DNA of 64,000 nt from Aralia elata (Eukaryota; Streptophyta; Magnoliopsida; Apiales; Araliaceae). The notes below the pieces were generated by a model. The model saw nothing but the letters and a program-made list of their open reading frames with translations, ran no database searches and was not told where the DNA came from. The stretch is from contig CM068387.1 of the NCBI GenBank assembly GCA_034770075.1, positions 77,935,971-77,999,970 on the forward strand, read 5' to 3'. Each line of letters starts with the position of its first letter. Within the stretch, counting starts at the first letter, position 1. Position numbers and translations under genes: made by a program. This document shows, piece after piece, positions 10,186 to 22,544 of the stretch.

Positions 10186-13080
10186 ATGAAGGGTATGCCC
10201 ACAACTCGAAGTGGGAGAACTACAGGGAGAGTTTCACCAACGACAAACATTACTTCACCGGATCCGGTTCCAAGGCAAACAAACCAAGCTTTCCAAGGCG
10301 TGAATCTGGATTTCGACCAACCCATCATAGAAGACACATCACCATACATGGCTGATCAACAACAAACAAATGTCAGGCAGACAAGCACGGGAAGACAAGG
10401 TGAAGAAGCGAGTGGAGAACAGACAACTGGGAACGCTGTGCAGTTAGAGATGCTTAAGCCGTTAAAGGAGGCACGAGAAGGACAGGGAATGATGATGACA
10501 ATGATGCTGGAGATGCAGAAGAAACAAGAGGAAATAGGGAATTTCTGCCAGCAGTTGATGCAAATCCCCACCTTCAAGGCCATGTTCCCAGGAAGTTCAC
10601 ATGGGGAACGAGCAGGAGTGGAGGACAACAACAACAACAACAACAAAGAAAATCAGACTGTGTCTCCAGCAATAGAGAGTCAACCGATTCCAGTCATCAA
10701 CTTGGAGCCCCAGAACAGTGGTGATGTGCCACCACTTAGATTGGAAGCAAGCCAGCCTCAGCCAAACATCATCCCGACTACATTCCCAGCATTTTCACAA
10801 GTGCAGATACCAACCATCCCAAGCCGCATACAACCAACAATCCAGCAAGTACAACCAATATAAGCTTTGCACGATGCAAGTGTGCACCAACCAATTTCCT
10901 TACCATATGCACCGCCAATGCATCAATACATCACAGCCCCTCAGAGAGTCCATACCACGAGCCAGTATGTGACGAAGGATGATATGATCGACGTAATCAA
11001 TCAACTTCGTAAGCAGACATCTAGACCTTCAGAATTAGACTTTACTCCACCCTACCCGGCACACATTCGGAGACAACCTTACCCGGCAGGGTATATTGAG
11101 CATCCACCGCAGTTCCCAAAGTATAACGGGGAGAAAGGGAATGCCAGGGAGCATATTGCCAGGTTCGTGGAGTCAATGTCTCCATGGTTGGGTTATGATG
11201 AGGTGAATAACCACAACCTGTTGATGAGGGAGTTCAACAAGACCTTGACGGATGGTGCTTTCAGTTGGTATTATAACTTGGAGAAAGGGTCAGTCCATGA
11301 TTGGGATGATCTAAAGTTACAATTTTTTAAGAAATTTTTCTATGTGCAGAAGCAGGTAACCATTGTAGAGCTCATGCGATTCAAGTAGAAGCCGAACGAG
11401 GAGCTGTCAGATTATGTGGACAGATTTAGGGCTCAAGCACAAAAGTGTGCAGAGCCAATTGAAGAAAAGAACTTGGTAAGCATATGTAACAATGGCGCCA
11501 TAGATGCCTTTAAGCCCCACCTTATCACAAAAGCCTGCGATTCATTTGCAACTCTCTCGTCTTTTGCACAAGACTTAGGAGGAATCGTGACATTGCCCAC
11601 CAGCCATGCGACGGTTACATGGAAAGGCAAAAGGACGGCTACTGTGGCTTTGGCAGATTCTCAGCCAAAACCACAAGGGGGCAAGAGGGAGAAGAATGAG
11701 AAAAATTTTGAACGGAGCAGAGGAAAGCCTGGGGACAAGTATGCAAGAATGCCAATCCCGGAGGCTATTACATGCAGTGAGAAGGCGTTTAGGGACCTGT
11801 ATAAACAATGGATAGAGCATGGAGTGGTGAGGCCTCCAAAGCCCAGGTTTGTCGTGACAGAAGAAATGAAAAGAAGACCGGACTTCTGTGTATACCACCA
11901 ATATGCAGGACATTCTACTGTGGATTGTTATAGTCTGCGGAGGATATACCATGAAAAGTTGGCGGCAGGAGAAATCGAGCTGGGAAAAGGAAGCAGCGTA
12001 CATGACAAGCCACTGCCTAATCACAAGGGAAAGGAAACGTGCAACACTATTACTCATAGTGAAGCACCAGAAGTGGAGATGATGGAAAATTTAAAAGTGA
12101 TAGAAGAAAGGGAGAATGTTGATCCTGGCCTGCAGGTGACAACCTTAATGAATGGCGCTAAATTCAGAAATTTTTTCGATCAAATAGGTTTGGCCAAGGA
12201 AGCGAGGATAGAAGCAACCAAGGCAATCATTAAAGCTGCTGAAACACAGGAGATATGCATGGCCGTGAGCAAAGGATTTATGAAGACAATGGAAGAGGAA
12301 GAAAACAAGATATCTTTCTCTAAAGCTGATAGAGAGATAAGATACCCGCACAACAAACCGCTATATGTGACAACAATAATAAATGGCATAGAGGTGCGGA
12401 GGGCGTTCATCGATAATGGAGCATCTATAAACATTATGCCCTACACTGTGTTCAAGCGGTTAGGCCTGCCAGAAAAGAAAATTGTGAAAGAACAGACAAA
12501 CATCACAGGGTTTGCTAACCAAAGCACGAGAAGCCTTGGACACATCAAAGTAGATATGCAAGTAGGGAAAATCCGGGGACCCGTGATGTTTCATGTGACA
12601 GAAGTTGATGCAGCATATCATGCGTTGTTAGGTAGGGCTTGGCAGAATGACTACGGGGTAGTACCCTCGGTCTTTCACCAATGTCTAAAAGCTATTTGGA
12701 AAGGAAGAGAAGTGAAGGTACCTGCGACAAGGAATCCCTTTGGACCAGAGGAGGCACACATCACTGAAGCAACTTTTTTCGATGATGTCGTTGAAGAGGG
12801 AGAGAACCAGATTGCAAAGCCCGACTCCCTAAGACTAGCAAGTTGGAAGGAAGTGCAGGAGGACAAGTTTGTGCCTGAAAAGAAGGAGAAGAAGAAGACC
12901 CCGGAACCAGGGGAATGTTCCAAAAAGCCAATAGTGGTGGACTTGGATAAGGAAGGAAAAGGAGAAAAGAAGAGGGTAGCTGACCCTGAAGATGCAAGAA
13001 ACATAATCAATGCAAAGCGAATAACCCAATCAGAAGCTAGCAAAGAAGATAGAAGAAGAGAAGAACAGAGGACGAAATAG
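10186..13080 (+). pseudogene. Gag and protease region of the Tat element
   Basis: One reading frame runs through the region but is closed by TAA at 10861-10863, TAG at 11386-11388 and TAG at 13078-13080. ATG at 10186 (MKGMPTTRSG) is the likely start. The first part is Gln/Asn/Pro-rich with a CAA-type run near 10626. The capsid-like core follows at about 11090-11560 (PPQFPKYNGEKG, FSWYYNLEKGSVHDWDDL). A zinc-binding-like CVYHQYAGHSTVDCY lies at 11887-11931. The retropepsin-like protease motif FIDNGASINIMP is at about 12406-12441, with Asn in place of the usual Ser/Thr/Gly. The tail is Lys/Glu-rich. Gag forms the particle and the protease cuts the polyprotein. The stops make this copy dependent on other elements. 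Confidence 0.88.
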
Positions 13081-13125
13081 GAAAGGGTTGTTAAACCCGA
13101 TGGGAAGATAGTGTTTCGCTTGTGA

Positions 13126-15426
13126 CGGTGCAAGGGGGATGAAGTCGAAGGTATACCCAAACCTGACGGCTCAGAAGGAGTCCCCCACTCCAGTAGTGAA
13201 GAAAAGGAAGAAATTGTGCAGCAACAGGTAGAGCCAGCTCCTGAGTGCTTTGAGGATAGACCAAAGCCTCAACAAAATGAATTAGAAGAAGTTGATTTGA
13301 CAGCAGATGGAGGAACACCAAGACCAACTTACATCAATAAGGAGTTGAATGTTAACCAGAAGGAAGAGCTGGTTAAGCTACTGCGAGAGTATGGGGATGT
13401 CTTTGCTTGGAGCTATGATGAGATGCCTGGGATCGACAAGGAGCTAGTAGAGCATAATCTGAACATAAGCCCAGGAATGAAGCCAGTAAAGCAAACACCT
13501 CGTAATTATGCACCAGAAGTAGAAACACAAATAAAAGAGGAGATCAAGAAGCTGCTGGAAGTAGGATTTATTAAGCCAATTCAACATCTAATATGGTTGT
13601 CCAGCATTGTACCAGTGAAGAAATCCAATGGGCAGTTGCGGATATGTGTAGATTTCAGAGACTTGAATAAGGCATGCCCAAATAACATGTACCCGTTACC
13701 CAATATAGACACTTTGGTAGATGCAACGGCAAATCATGAGATGATGTCGTTCATGGATGGGTTCGTGGGCTACAATCAGATCAAGATGTCTGTAGAAGAT
13801 GCAGAATTGACAGCCTTCCGTACCCCGTTTGGGAATTTCTACTATGTAGTAATGCCATTCGGGTTCAAGAATGCTGGAGCAACTTACCAAAGGGCAATGC
13901 ATGCAATCTTTCATGACATGATCCATGACATAGTGGAGGATTATGTGGATGACATAGTGGTAAAATCTAAAAAGGCGGTAACCCATGTAGAAGACCTGAG
14001 AAAGGTGTTTGAAAGATGTCGAAGGTACAAACTAAAAATGAATCCAAAGAAGTGTGCCTTTGGGATGACAGCTGGAAAATTTTTGGGCTTCTTAGTCCAT
14101 AATAGAGGTTTGGAAGTAGACCCAAGCAAGGCGAAGGCTATCACAGAGATGCCCCCACCAAAAACACAAAAGCAGTTGAAGAGCTTTCTAGGGAAGGTTT
14201 CCTACTTGAGAAGATTCATGCCAGCATTGGCAGAAGTCACGGAACCTTTCGGGAAGTTGCTAAAAGGAAAGGTAGAATGGGATTGGGGGCAAGACCAGCA
14301 ACAGGCCTTCGAGAAGGTAAAAGGAATTTTGGCTTCAGCACAAACGATGGTAGTACCACAAAGAGGAATACCGTTGCAGTTGTACATCACATCTACCACA
14401 AAGTCCGTAGGAGGATTGATTACACAGGAGGTAGATGGAGAAGAAAAGCCTGTGTACTACATCAGCCAGATAATTAGAGGACCGGAAACCCGGTATTCGC
14501 AGGTGGAGAGACATTGCCTTGCATTGGTGTTCATAGCGCAGAAAATGCGACATTATTTTCTAGCGCATGAAGTGAAGCTTGCAACAAGAACTGACCCGAT
14601 CAGATACCTACTGACTAGGCCAGCATTGGTAGAAAGACCTGCAAGATGGATGATGATACTTTCAGAATATGACATCCAGTGTGTAATACCAAATGCAATC
14701 AAATGTCAGGCTTTGGCAGACCTACTAGCTCAATTTCCAAATGGAGAATACGAGCCTCCCTCTGAGGATCTTCCAGGGGGAGAAGTAGAAGAAATTGACA
14801 TAGTAGAAGAAGACTCAGAATGGTGGAATTTAGCCTTTGACGGGTCATCTGCTGAAGGGAAAGGTGGAGCAGGCGTGGTGTTGACCACCAAAGAAGAAAA
14901 GGAAGTAGCCTTGTCATACAAGTCATACAAGTTAGACTTCCCTTGCACAAACAATGAAGCAGAATATGAGGCGTTCATATTGGGATTATTAGCGGCTCGA
15001 GAGTTGGGAGCTAAATGCCTTAAAGTAAGGGGAGATTCAAACTTGATCATGCAACAAATAAGAGGGCAATTCGCAGTGAAGGAGCCTATATTGGCACCGT
15101 ATCGAACTGTAGCACAAAAAGTGATGGAGGACTTCAGGAAGGTGGTTATTGAGTACGTGCCAAGAGGACAAAATAAACAACCTGATGCATTAGCCACGGT
15201 AGCATCTAGAGTATATGTCCAAGGAGAAGATCTAGATGTGAAGGTAATGAAGAGAACCCTCCCAACCACGATGCTAGACTTGTTCCCCAAAGACAGGACA
15301 GATGATTGGAGACATAACATCTCCCATCAATTACAAACGAGGAGGGGACAATATCACCGGGGGAACTTCAAAAATACAACATCATCAAGGGAGTCTTGTA
15401 CCATAAAGAAACAGATGGGGTATTGA
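13126..15426 (+). pseudogene. Reverse transcriptase, RNase H and second (aRH-type) RNase H of the Tat element
   Basis: This continues the gag-protease frame after stops at 13078-13080 and 13123-13125. Reverse transcriptase motifs are clear: IKPIQ, LRICVDFRDLNKACP, FMDGFVGYNQI, TAFRTPFGNFYYVVMPFG and the catalytic YVDD at 13942-13953. The first RNase H has lost the usual leading Asp (LYITSTTKSVGG). A second RNase H at about 14820-15190 keeps all four acidic positions (FDGSS, NNEAEYEA, RGDSN, QPDALA). This dual arrangement, with a decayed first and a functional-looking second domain, is the established hallmark of the Tat clade. The frame ends at 15424-15426; a frameshift between about 15300 and 15470 separates it from integrase. 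Confidence 0.92.
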
Positions 15427-16868
15427 CACGATGCTTGGGGAGACTTGAAGCACAAAGAGTTTAGCATCAGGTACATGCAAAAAATTGTGGATTGGCAGAT
15501 ATCGGATTGTATAGGAGGTTACAACGCCAAGGGTATTATTGGCCCGAAATGAAAAAGGAAGCAGATGCACTTCAACGACAGTGTCTTTCGTGCCAAGAAT
15601 ACCCTGGGGAGGAGGAATGCGCCTTCATTGATGACATCGAGGATTGGCGAATCCCATATGTGGAGTTTTTACAAAGCGGCAGTCTTCCTGCTGAAAAGAA
15701 GGACACAATTATAATAAAGAAAAAATCACAACGATTCTTCTTACAAAACGGAGAATTGTTTAGAAGAGGGTTCAATGGCAAGCCCTTACGGTGCTTGGAG
15801 ATAGGAGAGGCCAAAGATTTGGTTTATTAAATGCACAAAGATGAACACCAAGGGGGAGCCAAGTTGTACAAACAGTTGATTGATCATGGTTACTATTGGC
15901 CTAAGATGGAAGGAGACTGCTTAGAATTTGTAAAGAAATGCCACACTTGTCAAATCCATGGAAATTTGATTCATGCTCCTGCTGTGGACTTGCGAACCAT
16001 AGCAACGCCATGGCCCTTTCATACGTGGGGAATGGATCTCATAGGTCCTATTCACCCTAATTCCAAAGGCAATATATGGATCTTGACTGCCACTGAGATG
16101 TATACAAAGTGGGTAGAGGCAATCCCTTTGAAAAGGGCTACAGGGCCAACAGTAGCAAATTTCATCAAGGAGCACATCATTTGCCGCTTCGGGATCCCGA
16201 AAATCATTCTATCAGATAACGGAACTCCCTTCATTAATAGGGACATCAAGAGTCTGATGGAAAGATATAGGGTGAAACACTATAAATCATCGCCATACTA
16301 CCCGAAAGGCAATGGACAAGCAGAGGCCACGAACAAAACCTTGATCAAAATCTTATCAAAAACTTTGGATGATCATCCAAAGACATGGGCACAGCAGTTA
16401 CCGATAGCGTTATGGGCTTATCGAACTTCAAAAAGAAAGCCTACGGGTGAAACCCTATACGCTTTGGTATATGGTGAAGAAGCGATCTTGCCTGCTGAGA
16501 TAGAAATCCCTTCAACTAGGATGAGACTCCGAAGCTTAGTCGAGGAAGAGAACCGACCAGCAGCCCTAGAGGCCTTAATTGACTTCCGAGACCAAGCCAA
16601 AGAAAAATTAGAACGGTATCATGAAAGACTGCGACGACAATATAATACCGCAGTGGTACCACGACAAATTCTGGTGGGGGACTTGGTGCTCAAGACAGCG
16701 AATCAAGTCATGAGGGGAACACCAACCACCAAATTCTACCCCAAATGGGAAGGCCCGTATAGGGTACGAGAGATCTCCGAAAGCGGGTATTGCAAAATAT
16801 CTCGTGTGGGATCAGATACTGTCTCAGGCCCATTAAACCTGAAATGGGTAAAGAAATATTACACATGA
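15427..16868 (+). pseudogene. Integrase of the Tat element, with a doubled N-terminal zinc module
   Basis: The frame differs from that of reverse transcriptase and is broken by TAA at 15828-15830. An HHCC-type module with GYYWPKM and CHTCQIHG (about 15830-15960) precedes the catalytic core, whose residues are visible at GMDLIGPI (about 16031), LSDNGTPF (about 16210) and GQAEATNK (about 16315). A GPY/F-like tail follows (KWEGPYRVREI) and the protein ends at 16866-16868. A second HHCC-like copy lies upstream at about 15470-15605 (VHAKN, GYYWPEM, CLSCQEY), separated by a linker that matches the usual sequence before the module. Integrase inserts the cDNA into the genome; this copy cannot be translated whole. 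Confidence 0.9.
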
Positions 16869-17471
16869 GATAATTATCACAAAAGTTATACTTTCAACTT
16901 CAAAAGTAACCGAGGAACCTGACTTTACAGCCCTCGAACCCGACAAGTTATACTTTCAACTTTAAAAGTAATTGAGGCACCTGACTATAAGCCCTCAAAG
17001 TTATACTTTCAACTTTAAAAGTAATCGAGGCACCTGACTATAAGTCCTCAAACCCGAAAAAGTTACACTTTATCTCTAAAAGTGGCGAACGTTATGCTTT
17101 CTCCGACAAAAGCAAGATTTATTATTTTTATGAAAATTTTGAAACGTTATGCTTTTCGTTAAAAGTAATCTGATTATCAATAAAATGTCAAACTTTTACT
17201 TATACTTGAATGTTTTTTGATTTTAAAAGTATGGATTCAAGTGATGGTTTGCGAGAAATCGAAAAAAAAACATGTTACTTAAATTTTTTTTTTTATGTTT
17301 ACTCTTATATTATGCATATTGTTGTCTTGGAGTATTAATTTGAATAGATTCAATGTTAAATATTGAGTTTTAAGGAAAAATTCAAATTAAAGGCAATCAA
17401 TAATGCTAAAGAAACTCTATTATGATAATTGACATATAAATGAGTTCTTTGATACAGGAAATAATAAAAAG
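16869..17471. repeat. Tandem repeats between integrase and the antisense gene
   Basis: At least three copies of a roughly 60-66 bp unit occur at 16877-17060 (cores AGTTATACTTTCAACTT and GAGGCACCTGACTATAAG), with degenerate continuation to about 17180. The rest is AT-rich. This would be the 3' flank of both the sense pol and the antisense gene. Confidence 0.7.
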
Positions 17472-20400
17472 CTACAAAAAGCCATGATCTAAAGGCCAAG
17501 ACATATCAAACTGGAGAGGGGGCAGGGCTAAGGCCTCCATGTTGGAAATGGCAGTATCTCGAGTCTTTGCATTTGTGGCCATCAGTTCCTTAACATCTCG
17601 AGCAGTCGATTCTGAGTTTCGAAGCTGGAACTCCAAATCCCGAAGCTGGGTCTTTATTTTGTTAGTGGTTTCTTCAATATCTGAAAGCTGTACTGCAAGC
17701 GAGTCACCCTCATACTGACACATAGCAACCTCCGAGCATAATGAGACAATACGAAAATTAGAACTGAGGAGATCTAGCCTCTCGTGAAAAGGAGCCATGT
17801 CTAAACCCATAGAGGCGAAGTCTGCAACCTCACAACTAAACCTATGTAAGTCTTCTGCTTGTAAAGAATAAAGAGAAAGACTGTGCATCTCGAGAATAAA
17901 GATCGCAAGGCGGTCTAACAAGAAGGTCTGGAGGGCAGTCCCGCGAGTATGTATCTAATCAAGTATATGCGGAAACCGAGCTAAGAGACGATTGAGAATT
18001 TCCTGACTAGAAGAGGATATCTGAAAACCCCTCCAAGGAATAAGATCTCCGGTTGGATTGAAGGAAGTTCTATTAGGAGCCACTTTAGAAGCAGCCATAG
18101 CATCCATCGGAGTGAGAGCTGTATGGATCGGCGGCTGTAAGACTACCTCTGGCTCCATGAGACCCTGACTGGTAGGTGGATCACCAAGGTCACTAAACGG
18201 TGAGATAGCACAATCAGGATTAAGAGAATCAAATAAAGCAAGTGCCTCAATAGGTAAAGGCAGATCCTTCATTCTCTCGCTCTGAAAAGGAAAATGACAA
18301 AGTATAATACATTATGATGAAGAAAATTTAAGGAGACGAGTATATATTAACTAAAGAAAATACTCACAATGTAACCAATAGAGAGAGGGTCGTGAGGTGC
18401 CATGGAAAGCAGAATATCAGTGTCCCCACCCAAAGTGCTAGAAATAGTACCCTCCTGGGCGCGTACAATCTCGGCAGAATCCCCCTGGGGAGGATGAAAA
18501 TCAGCTATAGGTTCAGGTGGATTCTTCCTCGAAGAAAGAGGAGTCATAGCCATAGGATCACCAACATCAACATGAGTTTTATTAGTACCTTCAATGCTAT
18601 CATGAAAAGATGCAGTAGGAGGCTGTGATGGGGGCAACGTATCATGAACAGCAAGACTCGAATCCACATCAGATAAGGAATCTACAGCCTCAAGGCTGAC
18701 ACGAACATCATGTGATGGAGACGACTCGATAGCAATAGGGGCGGTTCGAGAAGACTCACAAGTAGTGGAAGCCACCGTCCCATTAGCAGCATGTGTAAGA
18801 AACCCCATAGGGATATTATCATCATCCCCTTCCTCATCTTCCTCAGCAATCTGAAAAGCAAGGAACGAATAACATAACGAAATATAGAAGAAAAATGCGA
18901 AAGCTGACAGATATAACAGAAATGAATAAAACATTTACCACAAGTTTTCGGCTTCTCTTGACCGGATCCTCAACTGCCGGCATACTGGAGCTTGCATCAT
19001 CATGGGGACGTTTAGTCAAAGGCTTCAATCTAAGCCTAATGATAGGACGATTAACCAGATCCACTGAAGAATCTGCAGGAGGTACCACCTCAGAAGCAAT
19101 AACAATAGGTGCTCTTGCTCTTGAGCGAGTAACTCTCATCTCCTCGGCAGCAGAGGATCCCTGGGGAGGAGCTGGAGGAGGTATCTGAGACGGAGGTACC
19201 CGAGATGAAGCCCGTGGAGGAAGACGCCTAGAAGTGGTAGGGACATGAGTAGGAGGAACATCAGGAGGATTCCGAAGAAGACTCTCCGCCGACTGAAGAG
19301 GAGGAAACTTGGGCATTGAAGCCTCACGTTCAAGAAACCGACTGCTGGTTGGCCAACTCTCCGAACGGATGTTGAGTCTAGGAGAACATAGTAGCTTGGC
19401 CCATTGGAGATGTTTAGGAGGAGAAGCCGGCAACGAGTAAACCATAGTGTCATCCTGCCACCGTTTCAGGTTAATAAGCCAGAAGTTGCGCTCACTAGCT
19501 GAATAACGTCCCTCCCGAGAAGCATCTGGTATGACAAAAGGAAGAGGGTCGTAATGAGCAGTCGGCAGTCTTGGGAGATCCCATGTAAATGACAGAGATG
19601 TGGGGACAAAATTATTAAGAGCACTTTCGTAATCCCCCTGACAAGAACGGCCGAAAGGTCGATGCTGATCAAAGCCAAATTGCCTCATAACTCTCTGAGG
19701 AGAGTAAAGAACAATGTCGAACTCATCATTCTCAACAAAGTATGGAAGTTCTGCAGCTCGAAGGAACAGGAACCAAGAGAGTGACGATCCATGCAAGCCC
19801 TCGACGCTCGAAAAGGAGCGGAAATCGTTCCTATAGAAGTGAGGCAGAAGACCGCCCTCTGGGACTATAGTATAAGGACGAGCAATGAAACATGAAAAGT
19901 CATCAATGTAAAGTCGCAAGTCCGAAGTAGCCCTGTGATCAATCCAACGAGAGGTGCGAGGAACAATATTCGGCGATGAGAAAGGGTGTGAAAGTTTTTT
20001 CTTCTTTTTGGAGAGGTATAACGAGGTAGAATGGCCCCGAAAGCGCTCAAAGAGGAAGATTTGAAGAAAAGAGCCTGGGATGAAGCAACTCACGTCATAC
20101 CTAAATAAGTGAGAAAACGTTGATGAGCAAAAGGAAAGTGCAGTATGAAAGAGAATTGATACAAAAATGTGCAAAATTGGAAAAAGGGTACCTTCCAACA
20201 GACTCCCTCATAGCAAAGACAGTTTCATCCAAGCGACGATACAAAGTCCCCAAGAAGAGAGGAGCAAGGGGAACCTGCAAGCCCCGTGCCAATAAAGCTG
20301 CCAAACTAAACATGCGAGTTGAAGGGCCATCTGTCGATGAGCCAGGGAAGATAAAACGGGAGAGCCACATAGTCAGATAAGCGGCGAGTGGAAAAGGGCA

Positions 20401-21369
20401 CTGCTCCCCATGAAGAGCAAGAACGGACTCGCTGTGAATGGAACTATCCCAGTGACCGGACTTGTAGTCTCGAAAGAAGTACCGCACCCAAGACAGCCAA
20501 GAAGTCTTCTGCCGATTGAAGGTCTCAAAGTCAGAAAGGAGCTTATCACCCTGAAACCGTGAAGAGTAACTAGAAGCCCGTCTGAAGGCTTCTGACAAGT
20601 ATGTAACACACTCAGCATCCCTAGGAGATAAGCTAGAGGGACCACACGAAACCGAAGCGACGGCAGGAAGACTGCAAATCATAATGAAAATAAGTACATA
20701 ATTTAAGAAAAAATGACGATGATGAATGAATGGAATGGAAAGGAGACATACTGGTAAATGGCGTAAACATCCTCTAGAGTAGGGTTGAATTCCCCCCAAG
20801 CGGTGACAAAGGTGCAGGTAGAGGAGCACCAGCGGGAAAGTAGTAAGGTAAGGGCGTCATGGTTTAGATGGATATGAAGATCCCTACATAGCTGGATACA
20901 GCGCAGAATACCGGCCTCTTCAAGCATCTTTACATGACCAGGATTTCCAAGAATCTCATCAGTCCAATGTTGCCATCCCTGGAGACGATTACATGAGTCA
21001 GACAGGAAGCGAACAGGGCTGAAAGGATATTCCTGCTTCTCAATACACATGCGGGGAATACGATTAGAACAGGGAAAACTGTCCGGACTTTCGTAAGCCG
21101 CAGCGTAAAAAAATAGACCTTCTTTGTCAGGCGGATGAAAAGCTAAACGATCATAACTCTTCACTTGTTCCCAAAAGACATCAAATGGTCCATAGAAAGG
21201 AGCTTTGCTCCATTCGCTAATGAAGGGGATCTCCTTAGTGGTTTTTGGTTCCGCAGAATGCTCGTCAGAATTGGCCTACAACAAAGAAAACTTAACATGA
21301 GAATTCTGGGGAACAAGAAAAGAAAGTGAAAAAATAAAAAAAAAACATTTGAAATTAAGTGCTTACCAT
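17472..21369 (-). CDS. Antisense six-exon plant-mobile-domain (PMD) protein gene carried by the Tat element
   Basis: Proposed coding exons on the minus strand: 21369-21367 (ATG only), 21275-20752, 20671-20192, 20100-18939, 18850-18368 and 18281-17472. Every junction has GT and AG. Phases match and the total, 3,462 nt, is a whole number of codons (about 1,153 residues). The sole defect is TAG at 17957-17955, about codon 993. Residues 120-560 resemble the PMD (aminotransferase-like) family: LTLLLSRWCSSTCTFVTAWGE, LTMWLSRFIFP, LAALLARG, LFLGTLYRRLDE and YSPQRVMRQFGFDQ. A Pro/Ser-rich stretch with a basic cluster (KRSRK) follows, then an acidic exon and a C-terminal coiled coil. PMD proteins occur in transposons and, in Arabidopsis MAIN/MAIL, in silencing and genome stability. 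The role here is unknown. It runs opposite to gag-pol, so its introns survive reverse transcription. Confidence 0.85.
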
Positions 21370-21900
21370 GGCAAGAACGAAGGTCTGAGACTCAAATAAG
21401 AAGACTTGCCCAGGAAAAGGACAGATCACGAACACCTGAAAAGAAAGAAAGGACGAAGTAAGCAAGACAAAAATTACCCAAAGAATGTGAAGACAAGAGG
21501 AATGGGTGGGACCCCTAGGGTTTGGTCATCCCCCAAGATTCGGCCTTTTAGGGCTAGACCCCTAGGGTTCGGCTATCCTGGGAGGAGTCCTTCTTGCTTT
21601 AGTCCTTTTATTTGCTCGAATTGAAGAGGAAAGGTTGGGACCCCTAGGGTTCAACCACTCCCTAGGGTTCGGCTTTATAAGGCTAAATCCCTAAGGTTTG
21701 GCTACCCAAGGAGGAGTCTTTAACCTAGTCCTTTTTGTTTGTCCGGATTGAAGAATGCTTGCTTGATAATTTAGCCGTATAAGAAAGGGATGGTGGTTTT
21801 CCCATGTGCCCTTATCATGATTTTGTTTTCCCGGATTGAAGAATGTTTGCTTGATAATTTAGCCATATAAGAAAGGGATGGTGGTTCTACCACGTGCCCT
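21370..21900 (-). promoter_or_regulatory. Probable leader and promoter of the antisense PMD gene, with repeats
   Basis: Upstream of the antisense ATG the sequence is CT-rich on the minus strand, as in a plant leader. A TATA-like CTTATAAAGCC lies at about 21680-21670. The region is built of imperfect direct repeats: GGGACCCCTAGGGTT and variants at 21508-21690, then a unit with GCTTGATAATTTAGCC and GAAAGGGATGGTGGTT twice at 21750-21895. Promoter function is inferred from position only. Confidence 0.4.
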
Positions 21901-22400
21901 CGTCATGACATGAAATGTTTTGTACTGGATTGATTCTGTAGCCTCTGGTTGTTTACAACGTGATTGTGCTTTGATTATCAACTAACGACTGCTTACAATT
22001 GCGTCACAAACAAAGCACTATAATTATAAACCTTGTGGATTCCATATGTGACATATGTGAAAGCAGCTGGTCTATTTGGTCTCATGTTGGCTAACATCAA
22101 AATATTTTAGAACAATTATATTCAAAATCAAAAGGAGGAACGCTATATATGTTAAAATTCAAGGATTAATGGATTAAGCAGCTTACCAAAGGAGCAGTTC
22201 GCAGACAAGAAACTGCCAAGTACGTTGGCTTTAGTCTCGTATTCGACCTCTTGGTTCTCTATACCACAAGGCTCAATGACGTCAGAGATATGACCCCTTT
22301 CCCCTCGAAGTTGTGGAAAAGCCCCTAACTGATTAAGTTATTGAGTCTGATTATAATTTTTTTGGCGCAAACGGTAAATTCGCTGTATAAAGGGACAAGT
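21901..22400. other. Non-coding spacer of the Tat element
   Basis: No gene seen. It lies between the repeats upstream of the antisense gene and the protease-gene fragment. Introns or upstream sequence of that captured gene may be hidden here, but no coding match was recognised. Confidence 0.5.
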
Positions 22401-22544
22401 GAATATGATATGAAGTATTGGATTTACAGGAATTCATGGGAGGCTAATTGGGGTGAAGAGAATTATTTTATGATATAAAGAGATAGTGGCGTTAAAGGAG
22501 GGATGTGTGGTATTACCATGCAGGATTCATATCCTATTACATAG
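22401..22544 (+). pseudogene. Fragment of a papain-family cysteine protease gene (C-terminal exon)
   Basis: In one frame the translation reads YWIYRNSW, then NWGEENYF, a stop (TAA 22476-22478), then GVKGGMCGITMQDSYPI and a stop at 22542-22544. This is the C-terminal signature of plant papain-like proteases: the NSW triad-Asn region, WGE.GY and GLCGIA..ASYP. Here one Gly of NSWG has become Glu. The catalytic Cys and His regions are absent. The piece lies inside the Tat element, between the antisense gene and the 3' LTR, so it looks like a captured host exon that has decayed. It is too short and broken to be functional. Confidence 0.75.
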
